Assembly: GCA_023333625.1 (NCBI GenBank)
Contig: CM041636.1
Coordinates: 1,744,956 to 1,808,955 of the forward strand
Origin: Bothriochloa decipiens
Lineage: Eukaryota > Streptophyta > Magnoliopsida > Poales > Poaceae
DNA: 64,000 nucleotides
Reading direction: 5' to 3'
This document shows, one piece after another, positions 34,375-46,035 of the stretch; the first letter of the stretch is position 1, and the number at the start of each line of letters is the position of its first letter. The notes under the pieces are model-generated. The model was not told the DNA's origin and made no database searches. It saw only the letters and a list, made by a program, of their open reading frames with translations. Position numbers and translations under genes: made by a program.

Positions 34375-34863
34375 CTACACCTCATCACCCTCATCCTCAT
34401 CGATGTCGTTGTCTACTTCCATGCCTATCAGTGAGAGAATGTCTATCTCCAAACTCCCTTCTAGCCCCTCAGGTTGATAGAACTCATCTATCTTTGGCTC
34501 AAAGTTGTAATCATCATCGTTTGGGATAGCTTTACCATGCGGCGATACCAAGTGCACAAGGCTCCAACCCGCAAGCTTCTCGTCTTTTTGGCATGCCCAT
34601 GGGAGGTAATAAACCTGCGTGGCGTCTCGGTTAGCTACAATATATACATCATCTCCTTTATAGTTGGAATCCTGTCGAATTTTGACTTGCCCAATCTTAA
34701 GGTCTTTTTTCGTGACATCAGGATCGAACCAATGGAATTTGAATACCACTGGCTTAAAATCTTTGGCACCCAAAAAATTGAGCTCGTATATCTCTTCGAC
34801 TATGCCATAATAGTCCTTCTCATCCGTGCCTGGCGTACGAACTTCGCAGCACGTGGTTTATAG
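34375..34863 (-). pseudogene. DUF4216-type C-terminal part of the CACTA copy 1 transposase
   Basis: The frame carries VVFKFHWFDPDVTKKDLKIG, followed by VYIVANRDATQVYYLPWACQ, the pattern of the DUF4216 domain found C-terminal in CACTA TNP2 proteins. It ends in an acidic tail. Confidence 0.75.
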
Positions 34864-35237
34864 GTTGGCCCTACTCTCCTCATAGCTTCTCGTGCGAAAG
34901 CGATAGCCATTCACATCATAAACGGTGAATGATTTGACCCTACGGGAGAAGCCACCACCCACCTGTTTCAATTCATCACTCATTTGTGCATCCGACTGGG
35001 TCTACAAGGTCAGGACAGGTAGATCATTACCTTACTCGCTCCTAGGAGCAAAGTGGAATCTCAAAGTCTAAACGAGGTTACTTGGTTGGTACCTTTGTAC
35101 AGAACCAGGAAATAAAATTAGGCACACCATGTCTAAGAAGATGGTCTTCTTCTTGCTCGATAGGAGCCCCATTGCCTCTCCAGTGTTCATTAATATATTC
35201 CTAGAAAAAACAAGAGACAAGGGGGTCAGATTGATAG

Positions 35238-35968
35238 GTGGAGGATAGTGCCAGCGTATGTAACAAGCTCATTGAGAATTTACTTCTGATAAGGAATGCA
35301 TTCATCAAGGTTCAACAACAAGTACCTCATGATAGTGGGCCACTCATCATGGGTCAATTTCTTGTTGGCACCTACGCTTCCTCTTCTGAGATCCCCTTGG
35401 AAAAGACTGAGGTTCGATGCGTTCTCATCGGCGTTATAACGAGGGGTTGGATTGTACACGCTGGGAAGTTTCTCAGTATAGTATGCCTGTGTGAAAGTCG
35501 ACACCTCCACCAGAATGAATGCCTCTGCCACAGATCAATTTTGGCTTTATTTCTATATTTTTCTGAAGAAGCGTTAGACACCTCTCGATTGGATAGCACC
35601 AACGGGCCTGCACGGGCCCCCCAAGCATGCCTCGCGTAGTAGGTGCAAAATCAGATGTTGCATCGACAGGAAGAAGCTGGGTGGAAATATCATCTCCAAC
35701 TTGCAGGGCAACAGAGGTGCAGCCTTCTCCAGGTCAAGACAAATGTCCCGAGATAACTCCTTGGCACAAAGCTGGTAGAAGAAAAAGCTCAACTCTGCCA
35801 GGACGCACCACACTAGCTCAGGGAGGTATCCTCGAGTCATTGCAGGAAGGATCCGCTAGATCCATATGTGAAAGTCATGACTCTTCATCCCTAAGACTTT
35901 CATAGTCTCCAAGTTCACTCCCCTACTTAGATTCATCGCATACCCATCAGGGAACTGCATCGTCTTGA
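35238..35968 (-). pseudogene. DUF4218-type part of the CACTA copy 1 transposase
   Basis: The minus strand gives ELSFFFYQLCAKELSRDICL and then KLEMIFPPSFFLSMQHL...LLREACLGGP, matching the DUF4218 domain of plant CACTA transposases. It is broken by stops. Its N-terminal part and the link to TNP2 are lost at about 35974. Confidence 0.72.
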
Positions 35969-36000
35969 TCCACTACACCTTTCATGAAGTGCTTTTTATC

Positions 36001-37400
36001 TCATCTCAATTCATGGTTGTGAGGCAGGAATTGCCGATGTTTGTCGAAAGAAGAATACTTGCCACCCTTGGCCAACCAGGTGAACATCACATCTGCCCTA
36101 CATGTAGGGCAAGGGAACTTTCCATAAATAGACCACGCGCTAAATAAGCCATACGCCAGGAAGTCATGCATTGAATACTGGTACCACACATGCATTATGA
36201 AGTTCCTCTTTGTAGCTCGGTCGTACGTCAATAACCCCTCTTCCCAAGCATGTTGCAATTCATCCCACACTGGCTGCATGAATACACCCATATTTTTGCC
36301 CAGGGGTCCAGGTATTATCAGTGTCAAGAACACGTTCCTGGGTTCAAACATGATGCTGGGAGGAAGATTGAGGGGGATCACAAACACGGGCCAACAGGTG
36401 TACGGGGCCGCCATCATTCCAAATGGGTTGAACCCATCTGTTGCTAGCACTACACGTACATTTTGAGCCTCCATAGCCTTACCAGGATTCATGTCATCGA
36501 AGTGCTTCCATGCATCACCATCCACTGGGTGTACCATCTTATCATTGTATCTTTTGCCATTCTTGTGCCACGTCATCTGTTTCACGAACTCCTCTGTCAT
36601 GTACAGCCGTTGGAGCCTCTGTAGGAAAGGAAGGTGACGTATGACCATCTCGGGGATCTTAGATTGTTTCTTCTTGCCATCACTGTCTTCTACCTCCACA
36701 AACCTAGAGGCTTTGCACTTTGGACAGTGTGTTGCTATCTCGTGGTCTCCCTGAACAGGACGCACCCCTTCGGACAAGCTTGGATCCCCTCATACGACAT
36801 CTTAAGTGCATGAAGGAGCCTCTGTGACTCGTACGTGTTCTTCAGCAGGGTGTGAGGATCCAGAAGCAGTTTGCCAACAACTGTCAACACGAGATCAAAG
36901 CCGTCTCGACTAGTGCCCAATTGTGACTTCAATGATATTAGGCGTGAAATGGCATCCAATTGCGAAACCATTGTCTTCTCGTGAAGGGACTTCTGTGCCG
37001 CCTCCATCATGGTGTAGAACGCCTTTACGGTTTCCTCTGGATCTTCCTCCACCTCCATTCCTTCAATGAACCGTGCATCGTGAAAGTCTGCCATCATGTC
37101 TGCCATCCCGGCATCTGCATCATACCCCTCGAGGAGGGGTCTCACCACCTTCTCCCTAATACGATGGTGTTCGCCATGGTGGATCCAGTGGGTATAGTTT
37201 GGAACGAATCCGTTATTGTGAATATCTAGTCCTACGGCACGCTTTTGTTTCTTTTTCTTGTTCTTACACTTGCTACTTGGACACGGCATCCGACTCGACC
37301 CATTAGCAGCTCAGCCAAATGCATGCTCCAGGAAAGCATTGGTCCCCCTAACCCATTCAGAGGTCTAACTTACGAAGCCCATGTACATCCACTCATGGTC
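36001..37400 (-). pseudogene. TNP2 transposase (Transposase_21 family), CACTA copy 1
   Basis: The N-terminal transposase-associated domain (36735-37400) includes GLDIHNNGFVPNYTHWIHHG, with a stop in its first exon. It is followed by the Transposase_21 core at 36001-36777: KMVHPVDGDAWKHFD, VVLATDGFNPFGMM, and HVWYQYSMHDFLAYGLFSAWS with FPCPTCRA. These words identify the En/Spm TNP2 catalytic protein. Frames shift between the two parts near 36750, and the C-terminal end stops at the copy-1 deletion. Confidence 0.85.
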
Positions 37401-37404
37401 AACC

Positions 37405-38230
37405 ATCCTCTGTCATACGCCAATGTAAGCGGGTAATAAAACCAGCATTTGCATCTACAAGGCGTTCCTACCACCTAATAGGTGAAGGATAGGTCCTATT
37501 CCCACCCGAGGATGCGTAGATGAGGTTAGCTTCCATACTCCGCTCTCGTCCAAGACGAAATTTCAGCAGCACCTCCCCACTGTTCTCCCGATACACGTCC
37601 CGGTGGGGAGAGTGTGTATCCGGAGAACAATGGGGGGTGCTATTGAAACTCTGAGTCGGACGGGAGCGGAACATGAAAGCTAACCCATCTAGCATCCTGG
37701 GGCTACCAAAAAACATGGACAATCCCAAAGAGATACCGTCGTAGATATGCACTGATCCGCATACCAACGACCGTGTATCCCTTTTGGACGGGAGACGCCT
37801 AACTCGGCTACACGATCTATGTACGACAATGGTAAGGAAGAGAGTTGATTTATACCTAGGGTGGTGGTGGAGATAGGCTAGCGGGACAGTGGCGATGAAG
37901 ACGATCAGGGTGGCCGAGTCCCTCCCACGGGTCCTACAAATAAGGGCAATAGGTTAGTTATTAAAACTATAAGTTACCCACGGGTCCTGCAAATAAAACT
38001 ATAAGTTATTAAAAATTTCGACAGAACCTCCCATACATGGGGAGGTTTTGATAACCTGCAAAAAGAACGGCGCGAAGGCTGACATCCACAAACAACGGCA
38101 CAAAGGCTGACAATTACAATGACACGTAGGCCGATGACTAAAGCGGCACGAAGGCAGACAAGCAAAGAAGGGTGATATACCTAGTCACGACACGTGCGTT
38201 GACAGGGATGCCATGTAGAGAATACGGCAG
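37405..38230. other. CACTA copy 1: leader/intron region upstream of TNP2
   Basis: Collinear with 47520-48300 of copy 2. It contains stretches with ATCCCTTT.GGACG.GAGACGCCTAACTCGG in both copies. No coding domain is recognised; it probably represents leader exons and an intron. Confidence 0.5.
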
Positions 38231-38245
38231 GTTGATGGCCGGCGA

Positions 38246-38920
38246 ACCTCCTCCTTCTCCTCCTCCTCCTTCTTCCTCCTCCTCCCCCTTCTTCCTCCTC
38301 TTCTTCTTCCTTCTTCTCTTCCCCTCCTCTTCCTCTTCTCCTTCTCCTTCTTCTTGTTTTTCTTCTCCTCCTCCTCTTTCTTCTTTTCCCTTCTTCTTCC
38401 CTTCCCTTCTTCTCCCCTTCCCTTCCCTTCTTCTTCCCTTCCCTTCCCTTCCCTTCTTCTTCTCTTTCGACAGGAGGCGGGGGGGAGGGGGGGATGGGGA
38501 GGGGGACAGGGGCACCAGCGGTGGGGGGAGGGGGGAGAGGGACAGGGGGCAGCGGCGGTCTCGGGGGGTGGCGGTCGGGCAGGGGGGTGGCGGCGGCGGT
38601 CGATCGGGGGGAGGGGGCGGCGGGAGGGGGAGAGGGACAGGGGGCGGTGCGGTCTCAGGGGGGGCGACGGTCGGTCGGGGGCGTGGCGACGGCGGCGGTC
38701 GGTCGTGGGGTGGCGGCGGGGGCCGAGGCGGCCCGGGGGGGCCGTGGTCGGGCAGGGGGGCGGTGGCTGCGGTCGGTCGGGGGGGTTGGGCGGCGGCGGC
38801 GAGGGCCGAGGCGGGCGGCGGAGGTCGGGGGGTTGGGCGGCGGCGGCGGGGGCTCAGGCGGCAGGGGCGGCGGCAGTCGGGGGTGGGGGCACGCGCGGGA
38901 TGGGTTGGGAGGAGATAGGG
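38246..38920. repeat. CT-rich tract followed by a G-rich tract, CACTA copy 1
   Basis: 38246-38470 is almost pure C/T on the plus strand. 38470-38920 is very G-rich with many runs of four or more G. The equivalent of both tracts is present but shorter in copy 2 (48325-48830). The long frames here (poly-Ser/Phe, poly-Gly or poly-Pro) reflect composition only. Confidence 0.8.
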
Positions 38921-39049
38921 TTGGAGAGATGGGCCACGGGCCCTTATTCCATGGTGCACCTTTGCCGAGTGCCACAACTGGCGGTCGGCAAAGGCCATCT
39001 TTGCCGAGTGTCCAGCGCGACACTCGGCAAAGAGATTGTTTGCCGAGTA

Positions 39050-39983
39050 ATTTTTTTTGAATTTTGACTTTAAACTTTTTTGTAGCCCAAGTGTATTGTA
39101 TTCAAACATATGTTCAAATTTGAGACCTTTTCATAATATTTTGCTATATTCCTTGAATTAATTTTGTTTCCTTGTATTTTTCTCGAAAATATAAATTTGA
39201 ACTGCAGGTGCATGAAATAATAAAACGTAGCCATTCAAAAAATGATATTCATGTTGGAGAGTGTATTTTGAGGCCGTGTCCATAAACTGACCCAAAATTT
39301 TACATGCCTTGTCCACGAAAAACGACCATCCAGGTGTGGTAGAAGTGTTTTTTAATTATACAAAATCCAAACGAGGTTCGAAAATCATGAAACTTATTGA
39401 GGTGTCATGTTATCGTATGTCGAGGCTATGATAAAAATTTGAGAATGTTCGGAGCAAGTAGCGACGTCGGATGTCTAAAACCCAGACATCTCCATATGTG
39501 ATCATAAGGTGATCACATGTGGAGATGGTGATCACATGTGGAGATGTCTGGGTTTTAGACACGCGACGTCCTAACTTGCTCGAAACTTTCTCAATTTTTT
39601 ACCACAGCCTCCACATGCGATGACAACACATCTCGACAAGTTTCATCATTTTTGGACTTCGTCTGGATTTTATATAATTTAAAAACACTTTTCCCGCACG
39701 TAACACGTCATGTTACGACACCAACATGGTTGTAACTTCATGCGAGCTCCTGGATACGGCCTCAACATACTCCAAACATTATGAATACCATCTTTTGAAT
39801 GACCAAATTCCAATATTTCATATACCTGCAGTTCAAATTTGGAGTTATCGAAAAAATTCAAAGAAAGAAAAATAATTAAAGAAATATAGCACAAAAAGTC
39901 AAAATTGTCCTAACTTTTGAAGTTGTGATGTATTTACTATATCAAGTCCCCACAAAAAAACTAGGAAGAAAAAACAAAAAAAA
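39050..39983. repeat. Near-palindrome of about 0.93 kb in CACTA copy 1
   Basis: Symmetry centre about 39516. Matching arm points: GAACTGCAGGT at 39199-39209 pairs with ACCTGCAGTTC at 39824-39834. The inner stem TAAAACCCAGACATCTCC (about 39477) pairs with GGAGATGTCTGGGTTTTA (about 39539). The outer ends TAATTTTTTTTGA pair with the A-rich complement near 39976. The arms are diverged by scattered mismatches. The same structure occurs in copy 2. Confidence 0.85.
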
Positions 39984-39984
39984 T

Positions 39985-40582
39985 TATTCTTTGCCGGGGG
40001 CCAGCGCCGGCACTCGGCAAAGAGGCCTTTGCCGAGTGCTGGCCGACGTGGCACTTGACAAAGAGGCCTTTGTCGAGTGCTGGCCGACGCGGCACTCGGC
40101 AAAGGTTTTTATTAAAATAAATAAAAAACACCTTTGCCGAGTGCTAGCCGATGTGGCACTCGGCAAAAGATTTATTAAAAAAAATAAAAAACCACCTTTG
40201 CCGAGTGCTGGCCGACGTGGCACTCGACAAAGGATTTTATTAAAAAAATAAAAAAACCACCTTTGCCGAGTGTTGGCCCACTCGGCGCTGGGCAAAGGTA
40301 GCTCCTTTGTCGAGTGCCTAACGGCAGGGCACTCGGCAAAGGGGACGGCCACGTATTGTCCGGGCCCTATTTTGCCGAGTGCCCCTCTTTGCCGAGTGCC
40401 GTGCTCTCGGCAAAGAGCCAATTTGCCGAGTGCTACTCTTTGCCGAGTGCTAGACACTCGGCAAAGAAATCTTGGCCGAGTGCTTTGTCTGGCACTCGGC
40501 AAAGAGCCTCTTTGCCGAGTGCTTTTGGTTTGGCACTCGGCAAAGTTTGTGGCACTCGGCAAAGCCCCTGTTTCCCGTAGTG
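39985..40582. repeat. Right terminal and subterminal repeats of CACTA copy 1
   Basis: A dense array of TTTGCCGAGTGC and its complement, including three near-tandem blocks of GCCGAGTGCTGGCCGACG type (40035-40220). It ends at the CACTA terminus. As the coding strand is minus, this is the promoter end. Confidence 0.85.
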
Positions 40583-40759
40583 TGTATTTCTCTAATATCT
40601 ATAGTTTATAGAAATAATTTGTAAATTTGGCACAAATTTTTTCAAGATCTACAATTATCCGCAAATTACATCACTCTGTTCAATAAATTACATCGAAGAA
40701 TTCTGTATATGTAAGCACATGTAAAAATTTCAGTTGATTTTATCCTCATTATATCTTTT

Positions 40760-40886
40760 GATTTTTTTGACCGAAGTCAGTAGGGGAAACCCCCCACCTA
40801 TTTTTATCAGACATTTTTAATTAGTTTCTATGGGCAGTCGAACTCAGGTCTGCTAGATGCCACTCAGGTGCTCTAACCAATCATTA
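40760..40886. repeat. Possible tRNA-related retroposon fragment
   Basis: Contains GTCGAACTCAGGTCTGCTAG followed by ATGCCACTCAGGTGCTCTAACC, a pattern often seen at ends of tRNA-derived retroposons. No clear tail or target duplication. Confidence 0.3.
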
Positions 40887-42119
40887 TATCTTTTGATTGA
40901 TATGCATGACAAACACACACCAGGCCACACATCTATATGGTGGACCTGCAAATAAATTGTGCGAGCACACTACGTGTTTAATTTCTAAGGAGATATATTA
41001 TTGACGAAGCCAGTTTCTTAGTACAATATAGTACTCCCCCAGTCTGCATTGTGGCTCACAAGCAGAGTCGACCGGTTGTGAATCGTCAGTGAATTCATTC
41101 ATTTTGGTGTGTCGGTTGTTGCAAACAACGAAGACAGCATCAGCTGAATTTCCTGGAAACTTCGGAGCTGGCACTCAATAGCGACAAGTCGTACTCAGTG
41201 TACATGAGTTCCAAGTTCAGAGAAACTTCCGAAAGCTTGTTTTTTTGGAGACAAGGAGAACATGAGTGGCAGCGAGGTTTTGGATATGCTTAACATGCAT
41301 GGTACATCTTCGACACCTTTATTCCACGATTAGCTTGACCTATGCAAGACTAGGTCATAAGCTATATCAAGATATGTATGCACTCCAGCACTATGCTGAG
41401 ATGCACTGGTTATTCCATTCATCTAATTCGAAAATAAAGATTCATTCTCTATTATCTTAATTGGTCTTTTAGTTGCATTGGAGTCTTGACAGGAGCATCA
41501 TCACCTGATGCTGATTCATTTCTTTCCCCAATATTCTTTTTCATACTATTGGATTATTGGTAAGGTCAGTCTTAGTGTGGATTTTATGAAAGTTTCCTGG
41601 ACATTAAATAAGCTAGCATGTGGTATTATATAAGTAAAATAAACAGATGAGAAAGTTTTTATGAGATGAAATGAGCTTTATGGGAATGAAACTTGCCTAC
41701 ACTTTTTCCACGAACCTCTCATTTTTGTGCTAGGTTATCAACACAAACTAGAGGATGTGTGTTTTCACAATTCTAGTCTGCTATCGATTCACAATATGAA
41801 TGGGTTGCGCGGATTTCTGTTTATCGCGGCATGAACTGATGCAGATTAGTACACAACTCCACTGCCCCTCTCCTCCCTGTGCGATCCGCTTTCATAGTTT
41901 TATGAAATCAACATTGTTGCCCCCTCTTCATAACACCCTTGTGCTCCGCCCGACCTTTCCTGTGCCATGCTCGCACCAAGATCTCCCTGAAGACACAGAT
42001 GTCGCAACAACCAACCATGCCACCTAGGCTTCTGCAAAATAAGATTAGTCAAGCACTAAAAAAATACTATCCGAGGGGGAGACACCACCAACCGTATTTC
42101 ATTAAAAAGAATACGATTC

Positions 42120-42270
42120 TTCCTGATCACGGAATAACCTCCGAAACATGGGTAAGCCAGCGAGGGGATTTTTATTGCCCCCTAGTCTAACATTCGCTTT
42201 CATGGGAATTCAAATTCAGGACCTGAGGAATGCTGCCGGAAAGTTCTAACCGATTGAGCTAGAGTTTTTT
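42120..42270. repeat. Possible second tRNA-related retroposon fragment
   Basis: Contains a TTCAAATTCAGGACCTGAGG stretch and AACCGATTGAGCTAGAG, again tRNA-like wording on the complementary strand. It is too degenerate to name. Confidence 0.3.
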
Positions 42271-43293
42271 GGCGCATTGGTCAAACACTCAAGGGCAAGG
42301 TCCCCAACTTTGGCTCCCATCATTGAGGCGCTAGTGGTTGCAGCAGTGTTTGAGATGCCTGCCATGGCATGGACCACGAAGATCATGCCCACCTAAGGCG
42401 CCCCCTCCTAGGCTATCCAAGAAGAAGTTGTCCTCTTTCCTCCAAGGAGAAGCTATAATATGTAGCACTCACACCACGAACCAAACAAATAGCGTTTTCT
42501 TTTGTGAAATAAATAGCATTTTTTGTTCTTCCGCCCCTGTAACAACTGATATTGGCAATTCATTGCATTACCGTTTTCCACACACATTACTGAACCAAAC
42601 AACACCCTGTCATATTGTTTGATAAATTGAAACTAGTAGTTAGATGTTGTCAAAAAAAAAAAATTAGTAGTTAGATAGAGTAGGCAGCTGTCCAAGTGGT
42701 CGTCACTGCTCGATCAGAAGTCCTTTTTGCGTGTATGCATAATTGAATATAATTCAAAGACGTGTAATATTAATTGAGATCAATTATGGTCCAGCGCGTT
42801 ACGTTCCGGTACGTCATTTCCTAATAACATGGACGCGTAGTCATGATCCATCTGGAGACTGCATTGTTTGTACGCTGCAGACTACTGGCCACTAGGACTG
42901 GACTGAATTTCTCAGCAAGATGCGTTGCATGAAATCGGATTATTAATTAATTTAATTAAGGAGTCCGTACCGGATTAGCTAGCTGTAGCTAAAATAAACG
43001 TATATACTCTACATTATAACTACTAGTAGATAGCTAGGCTGAGTAGTACGTAATAAGCATTAGCAAGGAGGGAGAAAGAAACCAGCAGCTGCAACAAAGG
43101 CTGCAAATAAAAAGAGCCTGCTAGCTGATTTGACGAGCCACGGGCATCCACTAGTACTGCCATCAATGGAATGCAATACTACACGCGGACACGGCAAAGC
43201 ATCTCTATGTTTTCGGCCCCAGTAGTGTGTGAAACGGAGATACGGATATATGCATCACCTCACCTTGATGACAGCCATATCCAAGACTCTTAC

Positions 43294-43302
43294 CCTATAT
43301 AT
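43294..43302 (+). promoter_or_regulatory. TATA box of the third zinc-finger gene
   Basis: CCTATATAT lies about 105 bp before the ATG at 43406, in a normal position for a short plant leader. Confidence 0.6.
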
Positions 43303-43405
43303 CTGCCAGCAGGAGCAGCCAAAGCTCACAACAAAGAGTGTTCGTCGCACACACCAGACACCGCTACAAAACTAGCATAAGAAGAGAACACACGTCGTCG
43401 TCATA

Positions 43406-43987
43406 ATGGAACGCCTTGTTAACCATGTCCATGAACCGCCGTGCTTCGACGACGACGGCGATGTCTTCCTCACTCTTTCATGCGGCTCCTCCTCGTCATC
43501 CTCCTGCTCCTCCTCGGAGGCGGCGGCAGCAGCAGCAGCAGGCATGCCACCACCGGCGCAGCTAGCGCCGCAGCCACGTGTGCTGCGTGGCCACCGTCGC
43601 CGACGGCGAGGGCACCACGCGTCGTCGTCGTTCGACTGCCGCACGTGTGGCCGGGAGTTCCCGACGTTCCAGGCGCTAGGCGGCCACCGGACCAGTCACC
43701 TCAGGCAGCCGTCAAAGGCGACGACGGCCAAGAAGAAGACGCGGTCGTCAAAAGCGGTGCTGGTCCACGCGTGCGCGGCATGTGGGCTGGGCTTCTCCAC
43801 GGGCCAGGCCCTTGGCGGACACATGAGGAGGCACCGTGGTGGGGCTGGGGCTACTACTACCACCGAAGAGGAGGAGGTCTGTGGTGGGCCTAATAATGAT
43901 GTCTATGATGTGGACCTCACGCGGGCCGTAGTGCTACATCGAAGGCCCAGTTCGGCCCCCTTGCAGCTGCTCGACTTGTTCGTGTAA
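43406..43987 (+). CDS. Two-finger C2H2 (QALGGH) zinc-finger protein, divergent ZAT-like paralogue
   Basis: A single-exon 193-residue protein. The acidic N terminus has a VFLTLS segment, then a Ser run and an Ala run (residues 28-45). A basic block of five Arg (64-68) may serve nuclear import. Finger 1 is Cys78, Cys81, His94, His98 and finger 2 is Cys123, Cys126, His139, His143, both with QALGGH. The C terminus LQLLDLFV (186-193) is Leu-rich, close to an EAR-type repression motif but not a strict DLN box. The class acts as nuclear regulators, usually repressors. It differs from the 9347 and 28430 genes outside the fingers and lacks their flanks, so it is an older paralogue. All zinc ligands are intact and a TATA box is in place; I expect it to be functional. 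It is bracketed by two same-orientation CACTA elements. Confidence 0.92.
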   Translation: MERLVNHVHEPPCFDDDGDVFLTLSCGSSSSSSCSSSEAAAAAAAGMPPPAQLAPQPRVLRGHRRRRRGHHASSSFDCRTCGREFPTFQALGGHRTSHLRQPSKATTAKKKTRSSKAVLVHACAACGLGFSTGQALGGHMRRHRGGAGATTTTEEEEVCGGPNNDVYDVDLTRAVVLHRRPSSAPLQLLDLFV

Positions 43988-44363
43988 ATCAATCGTGCTC
44001 ACGCATACATCGTCGTTCTTCCTCTCTAAAAAAAAAATCATAAATCGTTGTTCTTTCGTTTTTTTTCTAATTTGATTTGAAAATCCCACACAGGTAAATT
44101 TAAAAAAAAGTGTGGGTGCAAAGTTTCTCTGGCCAAAAATAATTCAAAATGCTTGTATATGTCAGAAATTAGTGCTGTGTGAAAACATATATATATAAGA
44201 AACATATATATAAGATGTATATGTATCATCTTGAAAATATACGGGAACGTACATGCATGTAGTGAAACACCACTAGAAAGGCTCAGTTTTGACTCACGAA
44301 TAACTCTGTAGTTGACCTCACACGTCCACACCCTCCTCATGATATCTGGGTCACTTTTTATGG
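43988..44363. other. 3' flank of the third zinc-finger gene
   Basis: AT-rich with A runs and a TATATATA stretch near 44190. No gene is seen before the CACTA end. Confidence 0.5.
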
Positions 44364-44845
44364 CACACTGATCCGTCTCCTCTGTTGAGTGCCGGCCGCA
44401 CTCAGTAAAGGTATCTTTGCCGTCGACAAAGACTTTGCCGAGTGCGGTTCTCGGCAAAGCGCACTCGATAAAGAATTAGTCGGCAAAAGATTTTTGGCCG
44501 TCAGTCACCTGGCAGGCACTCGATAAAGGCTTTGCCGAGTGCCAAGCCAGCACTCGGCAAAGATAACGGGCGCCGTCAACCTGACGGCACCCTTTGCCTA
44601 GTGTGACGTGGCAGGCACTCGACAAAGATTTTTTATTTTTATTTTTTTTAAAAAATCCTTTGCCGAGTGCCGGCTCTCGGCAAAGATTTTTCATTTTTTT
44701 TAAAAAAAATCCTTTGCCGAGTACCTGCTCTCGGCAAATGTATGGTCACTTTGCCGAGTGCCACGCCAGCACTCGGCAAAGCTAGACACTACTGGGAAAA
44801 ATGCCCAGCTTTGCCGAGAGCTGGCACTCGGCAAAGCTGGAAAAT
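44364..44845. repeat. Left subterminal repeats of CACTA copy 2
   Basis: TTTGCCGAGTGC-type repeats in both orientations, more degenerate than copy 1 (for example GAGTGCCGGCCGCACTCAGT). Confidence 0.82.
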
Positions 44846-45138
44846 TTTTTTGGTTTTTTTCTGTTTTCTTCCATTCCATACATGCAATTTCACATATATT
44901 CACGACAATAGACTAGAATATCACATAATTATCGCATTTCATCAGAACCATGATGTCTCAACACGAATTCATACATAAAGGTCCTCAAATTCATCCGTTA
45001 CATCGATACAAGTTCATAACATGTCCAGAAGAGCGACAAGTTCATCGATACCGGTCCACAAGAGGGCAGTAAAGGTACCTAGCTCGTCCCGGCGTCCCCA
45101 GAGCCCCCACCTTGCTCCCACGGAGACCACCCTGACTG

Positions 45139-45143
45139 CGGCG
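45139..45143. other. Deletion junction with CGGCG microhomology
   Basis: CGGCG is present at both ends of the missing segment in copy 1 (31799-31803 and 35429-35433) and only once here. The missing segment is 3630 bp in copy 1 coordinates. Confidence 0.85.
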
Positions 45144-45288
45144 TTATAACGAGGGGTTGGATTATGCACGCTAGGAAGTTTCTTAGTATAGTACGCCTGT
45201 ATGAAGGTCGACACCTCCTCCAGAATGAATGCCTCTGCCACGGAAGCCTCAATTTTGGCTTTATTTCTACACTTTTTCCGAAGAAGCT

Positions 45289-45855
45289 TTAGACACCTCT
45301 CGATTGGATAGCACCAACGGGCCTGCACAGGCCCTCCAACAGTGCCTCGCGCGGTAGGTGCAAAATTAGAAGCTGCATCGACAGGAAGAAGCTGGGTGAA
45401 AATATCATCTCCAACTTACAGAGCAACAGAGGTGCAGCCTTCTCCAGGTCAAGACAAACGTCCCGAGATAACTCCTTGGCACAAAGCTGGCGAAAGAAAA
45501 AGCTCAACTCTGCTAGGACACGCCACACTGGCTCAGGGAGGTATCCTTGGGTCATCGCAAGAAGGATCCGCTCAATCCATATGTGGAAGTCATGACTCTT
45601 CATCCCTAAGACTTTCATAGTCTCCAAGTTCACTCCCCTACTTAGATTCGCCACATACCCATCAGGGAATTGTAACGTCTTGATCCACTGTAGTACTTCC
45701 TTCCTATCTGGCCTTTTCAGGATGTAATCGGCCAGGCCCTTTTTCCCATTCTTGCCTGGCACAGGGGTCTTCATCACTAGCTTTGGTCTATCACAAATCC
45801 TTTTCACGTCCAGTCTAGCCTTAACGTTATCCTTTGACTTCTTACCAATGTCCAT
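45289..45855 (-). pseudogene. TNP2 C-terminal segment and DUF4218 domain, CACTA copy 2
   Basis: An open frame of 188 residues with KGLADYILKRPDRKEVLQWI, then LGMKSHDFHIWIERILLAMT and ELSFFFRQLCAKELSRDVCL. This is the join from the catalytic part to DUF4218. The piece between 45690 and 46090 is exactly what copy 1 lacks. Confidence 0.78.
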
Positions 45856-46035
45856 GAGTGTTGCCTAGAGTGCCTCGGCGATATTCTTTTCTGTTTGCAT
45901 TACATCGATGTTGTGTGGAAGAAGAGGGTCCTTAAAGTACGGTAGCCTAGTTAAGCCCGATATATGAGTCCACATGTGATCATTACCATATCCAATAAAA
46001 CCTCCATTCTTTTTATCAATTTAGAGAGCCTCTAT

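Larger units (their letters stand above)
30954..40582 (-). mobile_element. CACTA (En/Spm) transposon, copy 1
   Basis: Left end CACTACTGGATTCGCC; right end complement CACTACGGGAAACAGGGG. The flanks are TGT at 30951-30953 and TGT at 40583-40585, the 3-bp duplication expected for CACTA elements. Both ends are followed by many direct and inverted copies of TTTGCCGAGTGC. The coding strand is minus: transposase TNP2-type pieces, DUF4218, DUF4216, then a TNPA-like gene. Frames are broken and about 400 bp of the TNP2/DUF4218 region is missing compared with copy 2, so it is unlikely to be autonomous. Confidence 0.92.
40583..43290. other. DNA between CACTA copy 1 and the third zinc-finger gene, no gene
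   Basis: No frame resembles a known protein. Two short stretches have tRNA-like wording, listed separately. The rest is AT-rich and unassigned. Confidence 0.5.

Noticed and set aside
34474..34863. Plus-strand frame opposite the DUF4216 region
   Set aside because: The minus strand matches the CACTA transposase family; the plus frame is its shadow.
38138..39109. Long frames on both strands (poly-Pro, poly-Gly/Arg, poly-Ser/Phe)
   Set aside because: They follow the CT-rich and G-rich tracts and exist in several overlapping frames. There is no domain, and the composition explains the lack of stops.
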